Of a stretch of DNA of 64,000 nt, positions 53,772-63,117 are shown piece after piece (the stretch's first letter is position 1; each line of letters begins with the position of its first letter). The notes below the pieces were generated by a model that saw nothing but the letters and a program-made list of their open reading frames with translations, did not search any database and had not been told where the DNA came from. The position numbers and the translations under genes are program-made. This DNA is from Thiomicrorhabdus arctica DSM 13458. GTDB lineage: Bacteria > Pseudomonadota > Gammaproteobacteria > Thiomicrospirales > Thiomicrospiraceae. The DNA is taken from positions 124,001 through 188,000 of the forward strand of contig NZ_KB905901.1 of assembly GCF_000381085.1 (NCBI RefSeq). Direction: 5' to 3'.

Positions 53772-54680
53772 CTATATTTTAGACATCAAAAACTCTAGTA
53801 AGGCTTTCTGCGCATGCAGTCTGTTTTCGGCTTCATCCCAAACGACACTATCTTTAGCATCGATCACTTCAGCAGAGACTTCTTCACCACGATGGGCGGG
53901 TAGGCAGTGCATGAAAAGGGCGTCTGGGTTGGCCTTTTGCATGATTTGCGCAGTCACTTGGTAGTCAGCGAATGCTCTCTCACGTAGTTTCTGCTCTTCC
54001 TCTTGACCCATGCTCGCCCACACATCAGTGGCAATCAAGTCAGAGTTTTCAGCGGCGTCAAATGCATTACGAACGATTTCAACACGACCTTTATGCAGGT
54101 TAACTAAATCCATATTAGGATCGTAACCTTCAGGGCAAGCAATCCGTAAATTAAAATCGTATTGCACAGCGGCATTGATATAAGAGTTACACATGTTATT
54201 GCCATCTCCTACCCAAGTCACGGTTTTGCCTTGAATACTGCCGCGGTGTTCTTGAAAGGTCTGCATGTCTGCCAGTAATTGGCAAGGATGGAAATCATCG
54301 GTAAGCGCGTTGATAACGGGTACTGTAGCGTGTTTGGCAAACGTCTCAACAATATCATGGCCAAAGGTTCGAATCATAATGCCATCAACCATGCTTGAGA
54401 TAACGCGCGCACTGTCTTCGATAGGCTCACCACGTCCAAGTTGGGTATCATTAGAAGATAAGAAAAGTGCATGCCCCCCCAGTTGTGTCATGCCCGCTTC
54501 AAAAGAGATGCGAGTACGGGTCGATGATTTCTCAAAAATCATCGCAAGGGTCTGGTTGCTAAGCGGTTCAAAGATCTCGCCTGCTTTTCGCATTTTTTTT
54601 AACTCAATACCACGTTGCATAATTTGCTGCAGTTCAGCGGGTGTTAAGTCATTTAATGTTAAAAAGTGTCTAACAGTCAT
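53772..54680 (-). CDS. argF: Ornithine carbamoyltransferase
   Basis: Makes citrulline from ornithine and carbamoyl phosphate in arginine synthesis. The carbamoyl-phosphate motif STRTR is at residues 53-57, [11 protein letters not shown] at about 132-142, and the ornithine-side [15 protein letters not shown] at about 259-273. At 302 residues it is the anabolic size. It lies 70 bases after argD on the same strand, so a two-gene arginine operon is likely. A bidirectional terminator closes it. Confidence 0.96.
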   Translation of the reverse strand: MTVRHFLTLNDLTPAELQQIMQRGIELKKMRKAGEIFEPLSNQTLAMIFEKSSTRTRISFEAGMTQLGGHALFLSSNDTQLGRGEPIEDSARVISSMVDGIMIRTFGHDIVETFAKHATVPVINALTDDFHPCQLLADMQTFQEHRGSIQGKTVTWVGDGNNMCNSYINAAVQYDFNLRIACPEGYDPNMDLVNLHKGRVEIVRNAFDAAENSDLIATDVWASMGQEEEQKLRERAFADYQVTAQIMQKANPDALFMHCLPAHRGEEVSAEVIDAKDSVVWDEAENRLHAQKALLEFLMSKI

Positions 54681-54750
54681 AGGTTCGGTCTTTTATTGGT
54701 TTGTATAACGCTTGGTCGTCTCGAGCGTTGCACGGTTAAAATGAATGGGT

Positions 54751-55929
54751 TCAATCCGTTATCGATAGAAAGTCGATAATCAGTTGTGAGAGCTTAGTGA
54801 CGAGTTCGTCTGTTTGTTGTTGGCTCATTACAAAACTCGGTAGTAAACGTACCGTATCACCACGTGTTACGTTAATCAGCAAGCCTCTTTCTAGAGCCAT
54901 TTTGACCAGTTCAGCACAGGGACGGTCAAGTTGAATGCCGATCATATAGCCTTGGCCACGAATGGAAGAAATGCCAGGTTGCTGTGTCAACGCCGATTTG
55001 AATTGGTTAAGCAGTAATGCACCCTTTTTGGCAATCGCAGGGATATAATTGTGTGTTTTGAGCACTTCGATTACCGCTAGACCTACCGCGCAGGCTAGAG
55101 GGTTACCGCCAAAAGTGGTGCCGTGATTGCCTGGAGCTAAAACATCTGTTGCTTTATTGTTGGCGATGCATGCGCCAATTGGCACGCCATTGCCAAGTGC
55201 TTTGGCGAGAGTTAAAACATCCGGCGTGATGTTTTCATGCTGAAATGCAAACCATTGGCCAGTACGACCCATTCCGGTTTGAATCTCATCTATCATCAGT
55301 AACCAGTTATTCGCATCACAGATTTTTCTGAGAGCCTTCAAATAGCCTTTTTGTGGCACATATACACCACCTTCGCCTTGAATCGGTTCGACTAAAATGG
55401 CCACAATGTCACGGTTGTCCGAAAGCGCTTCCACGGCCGCTACGTTATCAAAGGGTACACGTGTGAATCCGCCAACTAAGGGTTGAAAACCTTCGTGTAC
55501 TTTCGGGTTACCTGTGGCAGAAAGCGTGGCCATGGTTCGACCATGAAAGCTGTTTTCCATCACGACAATCGTTGGGTTTGTTATGCCTTGTTGATGGCCG
55601 AATTTTTTAGCAATTTTTATGGCAGCTTCATTGGCTTCGGCACCAGAGTTACAGAAAAACACCTGTTCCATACCTGAGAGTTCAATCAATTGGTCCGCTA
55701 ACATCTGTTGCTTCTTAATATGGTACAGGTTTGAGGTGTGAATCAGTTGCTGACTCTGTTTACAAATCGCTTCAGAAATAAACGGGTGAGCATGCCCTAA
55801 GCTGGTCACGGCAATACCACTGATGGCGTCTAAATACATTTTACCTTCACTGTCTTGCAAGGTCGCGCCATCGCCTTTTTCAAAGGTGACGGGTAATCTA
55901 GCATAGGTATTCATAATGTGGTTTGACAT
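54751..55929 (-). CDS. argD: Acetylornithine aminotransferase
   Basis: PLP-dependent class III aminotransferase of arginine synthesis, making N-acetylornithine. It has NSGAEANEAAIKIAKKF, the Asp of MIDEIQTGMGRTGQWFA and the PLP lysine in TLAKALGNGVPIGA at about 240. At 392 residues it fits ArgD; it may also act on succinyl-diaminopimelate, as in E. coli. AGGA precedes the ATG. No arginine-repressor box is obvious upstream; a stem-bounded 95-nt element is. Confidence 0.95.
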   Translation of the reverse strand: MSNHIMNTYARLPVTFEKGDGATLQDSEGKMYLDAISGIAVTSLGHAHPFISEAICKQSQQLIHTSNLYHIKKQQMLADQLIELSGMEQVFFCNSGAEANEAAIKIAKKFGHQQGITNPTIVVMENSFHGRTMATLSATGNPKVHEGFQPLVGGFTRVPFDNVAAVEALSDNRDIVAILVEPIQGEGGVYVPQKGYLKALRKICDANNWLLMIDEIQTGMGRTGQWFAFQHENITPDVLTLAKALGNGVPIGACIANNKATDVLAPGNHGTTFGGNPLACAVGLAVIEVLKTHNYIPAIAKKGALLLNQFKSALTQQPGISSIRGQGYMIGIQLDRPCAELVKMALERGLLINVTRGDTVRLLPSFVMSQQQTDELVTKLSQLIIDFLSITD

Positions 55930-56308
55930 ACTCGTTCTTTCCTATCACGCCTGTGGCGCAAACTAATAACACGATGCTTATAAACAAAAAAAGCAACCGA
56001 TGAGTTGAGTATTTTTAAATCATCTTAATTGTAAATCAACAAGTAAGACTTAAAAATGCCACCCAGTGCAGTTGCTTTTTTGAATGCAAGACATCCAAAG
56101 AAGTGATTTTAGCGAAACAGCAGAAAATATCAAGCAATTTCCTTATTTAGAGTTAAGGCGCAATGGAATTGAGGGCTGTTTTTAGCTTTATTGATCGATT
56201 ATTGGGGTTAAAATGAGTTTTAATGTGATTAAAGCTTGGATTAAAGGGAGGAGTTTAGGATAAAATATCTCCTTTATGTTTTATGAATAGATTTGTGGAG
56301 TAGTTTTA
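55930..56308. other. Divergent region between argD and ilvE with a 95-nt structured element
   Basis: About 379 bases without a gene. The left part holds a structured element at 55987-56081; the right part must hold the ilvE promoter (TAAAAT at 56261 is a candidate -10). No frame is convincing. Confidence 0.55.
55987..56081. repeat. 95-nt element closed by an 11-bp terminal inverted repeat
   Basis: AAAAAAGCAAC (55987-55997) is the exact complement of GTTGCTTTTTT (56071-56081). Inside, TTTTTAA pairs with TTAAAAA and CTTA with TAAG around an AT-rich loop. With T-runs at the ends on either strand, the RNA could be a terminator, an attenuator in the argD leader, or a small RNA. Confidence 0.6.
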
Positions 56309-57235
56309 ATGCAAACGATGGATGATAGAGACGGCGTAATCTGGTTGGATGGTGAGATGATTCCTTGGCGTGAAGCAAAGGTTCACGTGTTAACCCATAC
56401 ATTGCATTACGGGATGGGTGTGTTTGAAGGTGTTCGTGCCTATGAAGCCGAGCAAGGCCCGTCCATCTTTCGTTTAGATGCGCATACCAAGCGTCTGACT
56501 AACTCTGCTAAAATCATGAATATGGCTATGCCCTATGACAAAGCCACTTTGGATGCCGCACAGTGCGCGGTGGTTCGTGAAAATAATTTAAAATCGGCTT
56601 ATATCCGTCCGATGGCATTTTATGGCTCAGAAGGTATGGGACTGCGTGCGGACAACTTAAAAACTCACGTGATGGTTGCCGCTTGGGAGTGGGGCGCATA
56701 TATGGGAGAGGAAAACTTAACACGTGGCATTAAAATTGCGACCTCTTCATATACACGCCATCATGTGAATATCACCATGACTAAGGCCAAGTCGAACGGA
56801 TCTTACATGAACTCAATGCTGGCTCTGCAAGAGGCCGTAAGCCACGGTTGTGATGAAGCCTTGTTGTTGGATGTAGATGGTTATGTTGCTGAAGGTTCGG
56901 GCGAAAACTTTTTTATGGTCACGGATGGGGTACTTTATACGCCTGAGCTAACCTGCTGCTTGGATGGGATTACCCGTAAAACCATTATGACAATGGCCAA
57001 AGAAATTGGTCTTGAAGTGATTGAAAAACGTATTACGCGTGATGAAGTCTATATCGCAGACGAAGCATTCTTTACTGGAACAGCCGCCGAAGTGATGCCG
57101 ATTCGTGAATTGGACAATCGTCCGATTGGCACTGGTTCACGTGGTCCAATTACTGAAAAGCTACAAACTATGTACTTTGACATCGTCCATGGTCGTTCAC
57201 CAGCACATATGGATTGGTTAACGACCGTCGCTTAA
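56309..57235 (+). CDS. ilvE: Branched-chain amino acid aminotransferase
   Basis: Fold-type IV PLP enzyme for the last step of valine, isoleucine and leucine synthesis. It has WLDGEMIPWREAKVHVLTHTLHYGMGVFEGVRAYE, then the PLP lysine in HHVNITMTKAKSNGSYMNSMLA (Lys at about 160), EGSGENFFMV and the FFTGTAAEVMPIRELD region. At 308 residues it matches E. coli (309). The ATG follows GGAG with 8 nt spacing. It is followed by the small zf-CHCC gene. Confidence 0.96.
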   Translation: MQTMDDRDGVIWLDGEMIPWREAKVHVLTHTLHYGMGVFEGVRAYEAEQGPSIFRLDAHTKRLTNSAKIMNMAMPYDKATLDAAQCAVVRENNLKSAYIRPMAFYGSEGMGLRADNLKTHVMVAAWEWGAYMGEENLTRGIKIATSSYTRHHVNITMTKAKSNGSYMNSMLALQEAVSHGCDEALLLDVDGYVAEGSGENFFMVTDGVLYTPELTCCLDGITRKTIMTMAKEIGLEVIEKRITRDEVYIADEAFFTGTAAEVMPIRELDNRPIGTGSRGPITEKLQTMYFDIVHGRSPAHMDWLTTVA

Positions 57236-57263
57236 TACGTTTAGAAGAAAGAAGGAAAGTGTT

Positions 57264-57470
57264 ATGAGCGAAAACTCAACGAATTCAAAAATGCATTATG
57301 AAGTGACTTATGCCGATTTACCACTGCATTGTCCTACACCTGATATGAGTCAGTGGAACTCACATCCAAAGGTGTTTTTACCGATTGAAAAAACCGGTGA
57401 AGCTAAGTGCCCATACTGTGGTGCGGAGTATACCTTAAAAGATTTTGATCCTAGTCAATCTGGACACTGA
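57264..57470 (+). CDS. zf-CHCC zinc-finger protein
   Basis: A 68-residue protein with the CHCC zinc site as Cys23, His34, Cys49 and Cys52 (LHCPTPDMSQWNSHPKVFLPIE...AKCPYCGAEYTL). The family resembles the NDUFS6 subunit of complex I; the role in bacteria is unclear. The gene is often beside ilvE or LPS genes in gammaproteobacteria. AAGGAAAG precedes the ATG, 28 bases after ilvE, so one transcript. An exact 12-bp palindrome and a strong terminator follow. Confidence 0.9.
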   Translation: MSENSTNSKMHYEVTYADLPLHCPTPDMSQWNSHPKVFLPIEKTGEAKCPYCGAEYTLKDFDPSQSGH

Positions 57471-57480
57471 TTTTAACCTG

Positions 57481-57492
57481 ACCAGGCCTGGT
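57481..57492. repeat. 12-bp palindrome ACCAGGCCTGGT, exact, after the zf-CHCC gene
   Basis: Exact copy 10 bases past the stop and ahead of the terminator. Confidence 0.9.
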
Positions 57493-57526
57493 TGATTTTT
57501 AGATGGTTTAGAATTAAGTACAGGCA

Positions 57527-57568
57527 ATAAAAAAGCCACTTTAAATACGTTTAAAGTGGCTTTTTTAT
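57527..57568. terminator. Bidirectional terminator between the zf-CHCC gene and lpxL
   Basis: Perfect 19-bp stem (57527-57545 with 57550-57568), loop TACG, with six A and six T in the arms. Confidence 0.93.
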
Positions 57569-57616
57569 GGATGCTTGAAACGTTCATTCAAGATGGCTGT
57601 CCTGCGCAGTTTATCG

Positions 57617-58543
57617 TCAATATTCTTCCAAATTCCATCGGTTATGTACCCACAAATATTGACTTGGATTGCGACGAATTTCCATTTCATATAAATGGTG
57701 TAGACGTAAGGTGTCTTCGGCATCATCTCCAGATGGAAAGTTTTGTAACGCGGGTAAGAATTCGACTTCATATTGATGATTAGGCAACCGACGGGTGAAG
57801 GTTGGTACCACGGCACATCCAGTCAGCTTAGCTATTTTTGAAGTCGCCGGATTGCTTTTGGTGGTGTGTCCAAAAAAATCCACTTCGACATGACCCTTGG
57901 CGCGATAGCGTTGGTCTGGCAAAAACGTCATACTTTTACCTGCGCGTAAAACTTTTAGCATCAAACGTGTATTGGCATTAGAGACGGGCTCTACTTTTTG
58001 ACCATCACTAAACTCAATTGAGCGACCTTTGGCGACCAAATAATCCATTAAAGGATTGTCATGCGGGCGATAAACCGCGTGGTAATTAGTCAAAAAAGAG
58101 ACAAATAGACCCGTTAGTTCCAGGGTAGTGAAGTGTGGTGCAAGAATCAGTACGCCTTTGCCTTGTTGCTGGGCTTGCTGAAGGTTTTCCTCACCGATAA
58201 AGTTCACCATTTCTCTTTCACATGCGTTTGCATGGTTTTTCTTATGATCTCCCCACCAAACGATTGTCATTTCCATTAGGCTGATACCCAGTGATTCAAA
58301 GTGTGACTCAAGGATAGTTTGTTGCTCGAGGGGTGTTTTTTCAGGAAAGCATAGGCGAATATTGGCCAACGCCAAACGACGACGTTTTGATGAAAGTTTA
58401 TATAAAAGACGGCCGAGAAATTTGCCGACAGGGAATTTCCACTGATAAGGCAGGTGACCGAGTAGCTTAAGTAGGCCTATTCCCAGCCATATTCCCCAGT
58501 ATTTAGGGTGTCTAAAGCTCGATTTTGTCACAGTTTTAGGCAT
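57617..58543 (-). CDS. lpxL: Lipid A late acyltransferase, LpxL/HtrB family
   Basis: Inner membrane enzyme that adds a secondary acyl chain from acyl-ACP to Kdo2-lipid IVA. An N-terminal anchor (about 15-35) precedes the conserved HX4E catalytic pair in [11 protein letters not shown] (about 130-140), with [19 protein letters not shown] as the next conserved block. At 308 residues it is normal. The ATG at 58543 lies inside the msbA end (the stop is at 58536), with AGGA 10 nt upstream; another ATG at 58552 is too close to that site. LpxL and LpxM cannot be separated by sequence alone. Confidence 0.88.
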   Translation of the reverse strand: MPKTVTKSSFRHPKYWGIWLGIGLLKLLGHLPYQWKFPVGKFLGRLLYKLSSKRRRLALANIRLCFPEKTPLEQQTILESHFESLGISLMEMTIVWWGDHKKNHANACEREMVNFIGEENLQQAQQQGKGVLILAPHFTTLELTGLFVSFLTNYHAVYRPHDNPLMDYLVAKGRSIEFSDGQKVEPVSNANTRLMLKVLRAGKSMTFLPDQRYRAKGHVEVDFFGHTTKSNPATSKIAKLTGCAVVPTFTRRLPNHQYEVEFLPALQNFPSGDDAEDTLRLHHLYEMEIRRNPSQYLWVHNRWNLEEY

Positions 58544-60278
58544 CGATATCATGTCCTAATTGGTACAATTTAGCATAGAAACCTCGACTCTCAATGAGTG
58601 TCTGGTGAGAGCCGAGTTCGATCAACTTTCCTTGATCTAATACGGCAATCTGATCCGCATTTTCAATGGTACTTAGGCGGTGTGCAATGATAATAACCGT
58701 TCTATTTTGCCTTAGATTATCCATGGCACTCTGAATCATTTTCTCACTTTGGTTGTCCAGAGCAGAAGTGGCTTCATCAAAGATTAAAATAGGGGCGTTT
58801 TTCAAAAAAGCGCGCGCGATTGCTAACCGTTGACGTTGCCCGCCTGAAAGTTGGTTGCCGTTTTCTCCAATATTCGTATCGAGGCCTTGGGGGAGTTTTT
58901 CAATAAACTCCCAAGCGTAAGCGGCTTTCGCGGCGGCCATGATCTTTGTATGACTCACATTGTTTAGCCCGTAAGCGATATTAGCGGCCACCGTGTCATC
59001 GAACAAGGTCACTTTTTGACTCACTAATGCGATCTGTTGCCTCAAAAAAACTCGATCTAGGGCTTGGATATTTTCGCCATCAAGTCTGATTTGACCTGAG
59101 GTAGGATCATAAAATCGAGCAATCAGGTTCACCAGGGTAGATTTTCCACTGCCTGATTGACCGACTAAAGCCGTCGTCTGACCTGCTGGGATTTTAAGGT
59201 TCAAATTTACCAGAGCTCGGTCTTGGCTGTTTGGATAATTAAAATCAACGTTTTCAAACTCTAGTTCACCGTGTAATTTCGTTAAGATTTTTTGGCCGTT
59301 ATTCGGTTCGTCAGGTTGATCAAGTAGTTCAAAGATGCTTTCAGACGCCGCCATGCCTTTTTGGATGACTTCATTGACGCTAGTCAGGCGTCGAATCGGC
59401 TCAAACACTAGCGCCATTGCCGTAATGTAGGCGAGTAATTCGCCGGTTGTGAATTGATTTTCGGCTGACATTTGTAACGCAATATAAACAATCCCCGCTA
59501 AGGCGATAGCCGCTAAAATTTGGACCAAAGGAACATTTAGTGCAGACACCTTAGTGACTTTCATCGTGTTATTAAGCAGTTCTGTTGCGCTGAACTGAAA
59601 ACGATTCTGCTCATATTGTTCCGCACCATAGACCTTTATGTCTTGATGGGCTGTAAGGCTCTCCTCCAGACGTTGAGTAAGTTGTCCCATATTCGATTGC
59701 ATGGCTTTACTGGAATGGCGCATCAACTTACTGGCTTTGTCGATAATCCAGGCCACGACAGGTCCAATCAAAAATAATATAAGCGTGAGTTGCCAGGAGA
59801 TATAGAGTAAATACGTAAGGAGAGCAAAAACAGTCAAAGTATCACGGATTAAAGTTACCCAAGCAGTAGAGAGCGCATTACTGGCTTGCGGTACGTCATA
59901 GGTGATTTTAGACATAAGTTTTCCAGTGCTATAGCTCTGAAATACATCAAACGGTAGGTGTTGCATTTTATGGTACATGTCTTTACGAATGGCAAGGATA
60001 GCCTTTTCAGCGATCCATTGGCTGAAGACCTTACTGAAATATTCGGCAATGCCCTTAACGATAAAGACGCCAGCCAACAGTAAGGGTATCAATACAAAAG
60101 AATCGGGGTTTTTGGCAATCAAGCTTTCATCAACCAGTTCTTTTAAGACCATCGCCGTTGCCGGTTCCATAGCTGCAATAACAAGGATGGCAAACAGTGT
60201 AATGGCAATCATGCCCTTGTAAGGCGTGATATAGGTTAACAACCGGCGGTAGAGTGATAAAGTCGCACGATCCAGCAT
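58536..60278 (-). CDS. msbA: Lipid A export ATP-binding/permease MsbA
   Basis: Homodimeric ABC exporter that flips lipid A-core across the inner membrane. It has six membrane helices in the first 330 residues, then the ATPase domain with Walker [10 protein letters not shown] at about 372-380, the Q-loop, the signature [14 protein letters not shown] at about 478, Walker [16 protein letters not shown] and the switch His. At 580 residues it matches E. coli (582). The ATG lies 4 bases after the phosphatase stop, and its end overlaps lpxL, so the three genes form one operon. Confidence 0.95.
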   Translation of the reverse strand: MLDRATLSLYRRLLTYITPYKGMIAITLFAILVIAAMEPATAMVLKELVDESLIAKNPDSFVLIPLLLAGVFIVKGIAEYFSKVFSQWIAEKAILAIRKDMYHKMQHLPFDVFQSYSTGKLMSKITYDVPQASNALSTAWVTLIRDTLTVFALLTYLLYISWQLTLILFLIGPVVAWIIDKASKLMRHSSKAMQSNMGQLTQRLEESLTAHQDIKVYGAEQYEQNRFQFSATELLNNTMKVTKVSALNVPLVQILAAIALAGIVYIALQMSAENQFTTGELLAYITAMALVFEPIRRLTSVNEVIQKGMAASESIFELLDQPDEPNNGQKILTKLHGELEFENVDFNYPNSQDRALVNLNLKIPAGQTTALVGQSGSGKSTLVNLIARFYDPTSGQIRLDGENIQALDRVFLRQQIALVSQKVTLFDDTVAANIAYGLNNVSHTKIMAAAKAAYAWEFIEKLPQGLDTNIGENGNQLSGGQRQRLAIARAFLKNAPILIFDEATSALDNQSEKMIQSAMDNLRQNRTVIIIAHRLSTIENADQIAVLDQGKLIELGSHQTLIESRGFYAKLYQLGHDIDA

Positions 60279-60281
60279 GAG

Positions 60282-60944
60282 TTACTCTCTTCTTAGGATT
60301 TTATTAACCACGATGTTGGCCCAGCCAGCACTTTGGAACTGCGCATCCAGTGCGGCTCTGTCATAGTGGTTGTTGACCCATTCTAAAAATGATATGTCAG
60401 GGTGCTGCTCTTGAAATGCGAGGAAGTTGTCAAAGAAGTAGTCTAGTTTTCCGGTTTCTGCCCAGCGAAAGTGGCCATATTTCATGCTCAGTTGTTTTAA
60501 AGAATCTTCAATGGTTTTATGCTGAATAAAGTGTGCATAAAATACACTCATTAGGCCCGCTCTATCCGCACCAGATTTGCAGTGTATCAATATGGGGTAT
60601 TCAGCTGATTCAAGCGTTTCTTTTGCTTTTAAAATATTGTCAACTTCAGGTAGGCTTCTAGAGGACATAGGAAGGTTGATGAGGGTGATTCCCGACAGCA
60701 TACAAGCTTCCTTTTCAAGTAAGTATTGCCCTGTAGTGTCAGCGCGTCGCATACTGATAATCGTTTTAATCCCCAGGTTTTTGTGTATCTTTTTAATGAA
60801 ACCTGGAGAAGGGTGGTTGCTGCGATACGCATCGCCAGAGATAGCATAAAAATTTCTGAATAATACCCGTAAAATTTCATGGTCTATAAACCACGCTTCT
60901 AGATGCGATTTAAATCTGCCCCAATTAGTTTGTAGATGAGCCAT
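60282..60944 (-). CDS. Dual-specificity/tyrosine phosphatase-like protein in the msbA operon
   Basis: A 220-residue protein with the Cys-based phosphatase P-loop HCKSGADRAG (CX5R, Cys at about 122) and an upstream general-acid region (INLPMSSRSLPEVD). The N-terminal YAISGDAYRSNHPSPGFIKKIHKNLGIKTIISMRRAD is typical of bacterial DSP-like enzymes such as the Siw14/Tyr_phosphatase-2 group. The substrate is unknown. Being first in the operon with msbA and lpxL, it may act on a phospholipid, lipid A phosphate or inositol phosphate (inference from context). AAGGA precedes the ATG. Confidence 0.82.
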   Translation of the reverse strand: MAHLQTNWGRFKSHLEAWFIDHEILRVLFRNFYAISGDAYRSNHPSPGFIKKIHKNLGIKTIISMRRADTTGQYLLEKEACMLSGITLINLPMSSRSLPEVDNILKAKETLESAEYPILIHCKSGADRAGLMSVFYAHFIQHKTIEDSLKQLSMKYGHFRWAETGKLDYFFDNFLAFQEQHPDISFLEWVNNHYDRAALDAQFQSAGWANIVVNKILRRE

Positions 60945-61128
60945 GAAGTTCCTTTTGATGTCGCATAATTAAGGAGCTATTTTAACCTTTTAACGTGATG
61001 AAATGATAGAATTGGGCTCTCAATTTAATGTCTGTTTTAGCACTTATTGTAAAGGCTTGAATTGTCAGTTCATCGAAGTTAGATTTTCGCGTGGTTTTAA
61101 TATTTAGGAATGAGTGGGTTAAATAACA

Positions 61129-62073
61129 ATGATCGTAGTCACAGGTGGAGCAGGTTTTATTGGTAGCAATATCGTCAAAGCTTTAAATGAACAGGGGCGT
61201 ACCGATATTTTGGTGGTGGATGACCTTAAAGACGGTACTAAGTTTGTGAATCTGGCCGATTGTGATATTGCGGATTATTTAGACAAAGAAGATTTTCAGC
61301 AACGTATCTTTGCCGATCAAGGGTTGCCAGAGATTGAAGTCGTGTTCCATGAAGGTGCCTGCTCGTCTACCACGGAGTGGGATGGCAAGTTCATGATGGA
61401 CAATAATTATGAATACTCAAAAGATGTTTTGAATTATTGTTTAGAAAATAGAATTCCATTTTTATACGCATCATCTGCTTCAGTGTATGGCGATGGCCCT
61501 GACTTTATTGAACAACGTCAATATGAAAAGCCTTTGAACGTTTACGGCTATTCTAAATTTCAGTTTGACCAATATGTGCGTAATATCTTGCCAAGGGCGA
61601 AAAGCCAAGTGGTTGGCTTTCGCTACTTTAACGTGTATGGTCCGCGCGAGCAGCACAAAGGCGATATGGCGAGTGTAGCGTTTAAGTTACATCATCAAAT
61701 CCTCGCGGGCGAAAACGTCAAGTTATTCGGTGAATATGATGGCTACGGGCCAGGCATGCAAACCCGAGATTTTGTGTATGTCGATGATGTAGTTGCGGTT
61801 AACTTATGGTTTGCTGAACATCCTGATAAATCAGGTATTTTTAATTTAGGGCCGGCCAAAGCGCAACCTTTTAAAGATGTCGCGCAAGCGGTGATTGATT
61901 ATCACGGCAAGGGTGAAATTGAATATATTGATTTTCCCGAGCACCTGAAAGGCCGATACCAGAGTTACACTCAGGCCGATAATAGCTTATTACGTGAAGC
62001 GGGTTATGTGGCTGACTTTAATACCGTTGAGCAAGGCGTCGCCATTTATTTGGATTGGCTAACGAGCCGATAG
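61129..62073 (+). CDS. hldD: ADP-L-glycero-D-manno-heptose 6-epimerase
   Basis: NADP-dependent extended SDR that makes the heptose donor of the LPS inner core. It has the dinucleotide motif [11 protein letters not shown] (residues 4-14), the heptose-epimerase [12 protein letters not shown] segment, [12 protein letters not shown] and the catalytic YGYSK at about 139-143. At 314 residues it is the standard size (E. coli 310). The next genes on the same strand are waaC and a glycosyltransferase, giving an LPS-core operon. Confidence 0.95.
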   Translation: MIVVTGGAGFIGSNIVKALNEQGRTDILVVDDLKDGTKFVNLADCDIADYLDKEDFQQRIFADQGLPEIEVVFHEGACSSTTEWDGKFMMDNNYEYSKDVLNYCLENRIPFLYASSASVYGDGPDFIEQRQYEKPLNVYGYSKFQFDQYVRNILPRAKSQVVGFRYFNVYGPREQHKGDMASVAFKLHHQILAGENVKLFGEYDGYGPGMQTRDFVYVDDVVAVNLWFAEHPDKSGIFNLGPAKAQPFKDVAQAVIDYHGKGEIEYIDFPEHLKGRYQSYTQADNSLLREAGYVADFNTVEQGVAIYLDWLTSR

Positions 62074-62082
62074 AGAATTAGT

Positions 62083-63114
62083 TTGCGTATATTACTCATT
62101 AAAATGTCCTCTATGGGGGATGTGTTTCATACTTTCCCTGCGTTATCGGATGCTTTAAAAGCGATGCCTGATTTACAAGTAGACTGGGTCGTCGAAAAGT
62201 CGTTTGCAGAAATTCCACAATGGCATCCTGCTGTGGATAAAGTCTATCCCATTGAGCTGCGCAAATGGCGAAAAAGTCTTTTTGCAAAACAGACGCGACA
62301 GGACATTAAAGTGTTTTTTGAGACAATCAACCAAACCAACTATGATTTAATTCTTGATGCGCAAGGGCTTTACAAAAGTCTTTGGGTAGGGAGAAGAGTG
62401 AGAGCTCCGATGAGCGGTTTTGATTTTGGGAGTGCTCGCGAACCCTTATCGAGTCTGTTTTACAAGAATAAGTATCGGGTTGCTAAAGACCAACATGCCA
62501 TCTTACGACTACGCCAACTCTTCGCTCAAGCATTAGATTATCCGCTCACTGAAAATGCGCTAATCATTTATGGATTAAATACCCAGGCCTGGTCAAAGCC
62601 AGAAATCCTTCTCGAAAATATTGGGCATGATGATTACTGGGTATTCTTGCATGGCACAACTTGGGAAACCAAGTATTGGCCAGAAGCCAACTGGATTGAG
62701 TTGTTACAAAAAGCTAATGCTTCAGGCGTTAAAGTTATTTTGCCTTGGGGGAATCAAGAAGAGCATGAACGTGCTTTACGTATTGCCAGCGCCACAGAAA
62801 ACAGCCAGACCTGGGTGCCAGATGAAATGTTAAGTTTAAATACGGTTGCTAAAGTACTCAAAAATGCCAAAGCGGTGGTTTCTGTGGATACTGGCTTATC
62901 ACATGTCGCGGCGGCTTTAGAAGTGCCAATGGTCGTATTGTATCGAGTAACGGACCCTAAGTTGGTTGGTGCAGATGGCTTGATGGTTAAACGTTTGCAG
63001 TCACCTTGCGCACCGCTTTACTTGAAGAAGTTTAAAAGTGTCCAACAACAAAACATGTCTTTGGAAGGGTTGGATGTTGATACTGTTTTGAATGCCATGA
63101 CAATAGGATTTTAA
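62083..63114 (+). CDS. waaC: Lipopolysaccharide heptosyltransferase I WaaC
   Basis: GT9 family enzyme that adds the first heptose to Kdo of the LPS core. It begins MRILLIKMSSMGDVFHTFPALSDALKAMP, the glycine-rich GT9 start, and contains the acceptor-side VDWVVEKSFAEIP and the donor-binding HGTTWETKYWPE, KAVVSVDTGLSHVAAALEVPMVVLYR. At 343 residues it is slightly longer than E. coli (319). The start is TTG with a GAGA site. It lies 9 bases after hldD. Confidence 0.92.
   Translation: MRILLIKMSSMGDVFHTFPALSDALKAMPDLQVDWVVEKSFAEIPQWHPAVDKVYPIELRKWRKSLFAKQTRQDIKVFFETINQTNYDLILDAQGLYKSLWVGRRVRAPMSGFDFGSAREPLSSLFYKNKYRVAKDQHAILRLRQLFAQALDYPLTENALIIYGLNTQAWSKPEILLENIGHDDYWVFLHGTTWETKYWPEANWIELLQKANASGVKVILPWGNQEEHERALRIASATENSQTWVPDEMLSLNTVAKVLKNAKAVVSVDTGLSHVAAALEVPMVVLYRVTDPKLVGADGLMVKRLQSPCAPLYLKKFKSVQQQNMSLEGLDVDTVLNAMTIGF
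62582..62593. repeat. 12-bp palindrome, one mismatch, inside waaC
   Basis: CCCAGGCCTGGT, encoding Gln-Ala-Trp within the reading frame. Confidence 0.7.
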
Positions 63115-63117
63115 TCA

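Noticed and set aside
54265-54708. 147-codon open frame opposite argF
   Set aside because: Antisense to conserved argF motifs with no ribosome binding site and no recognisable protein features.
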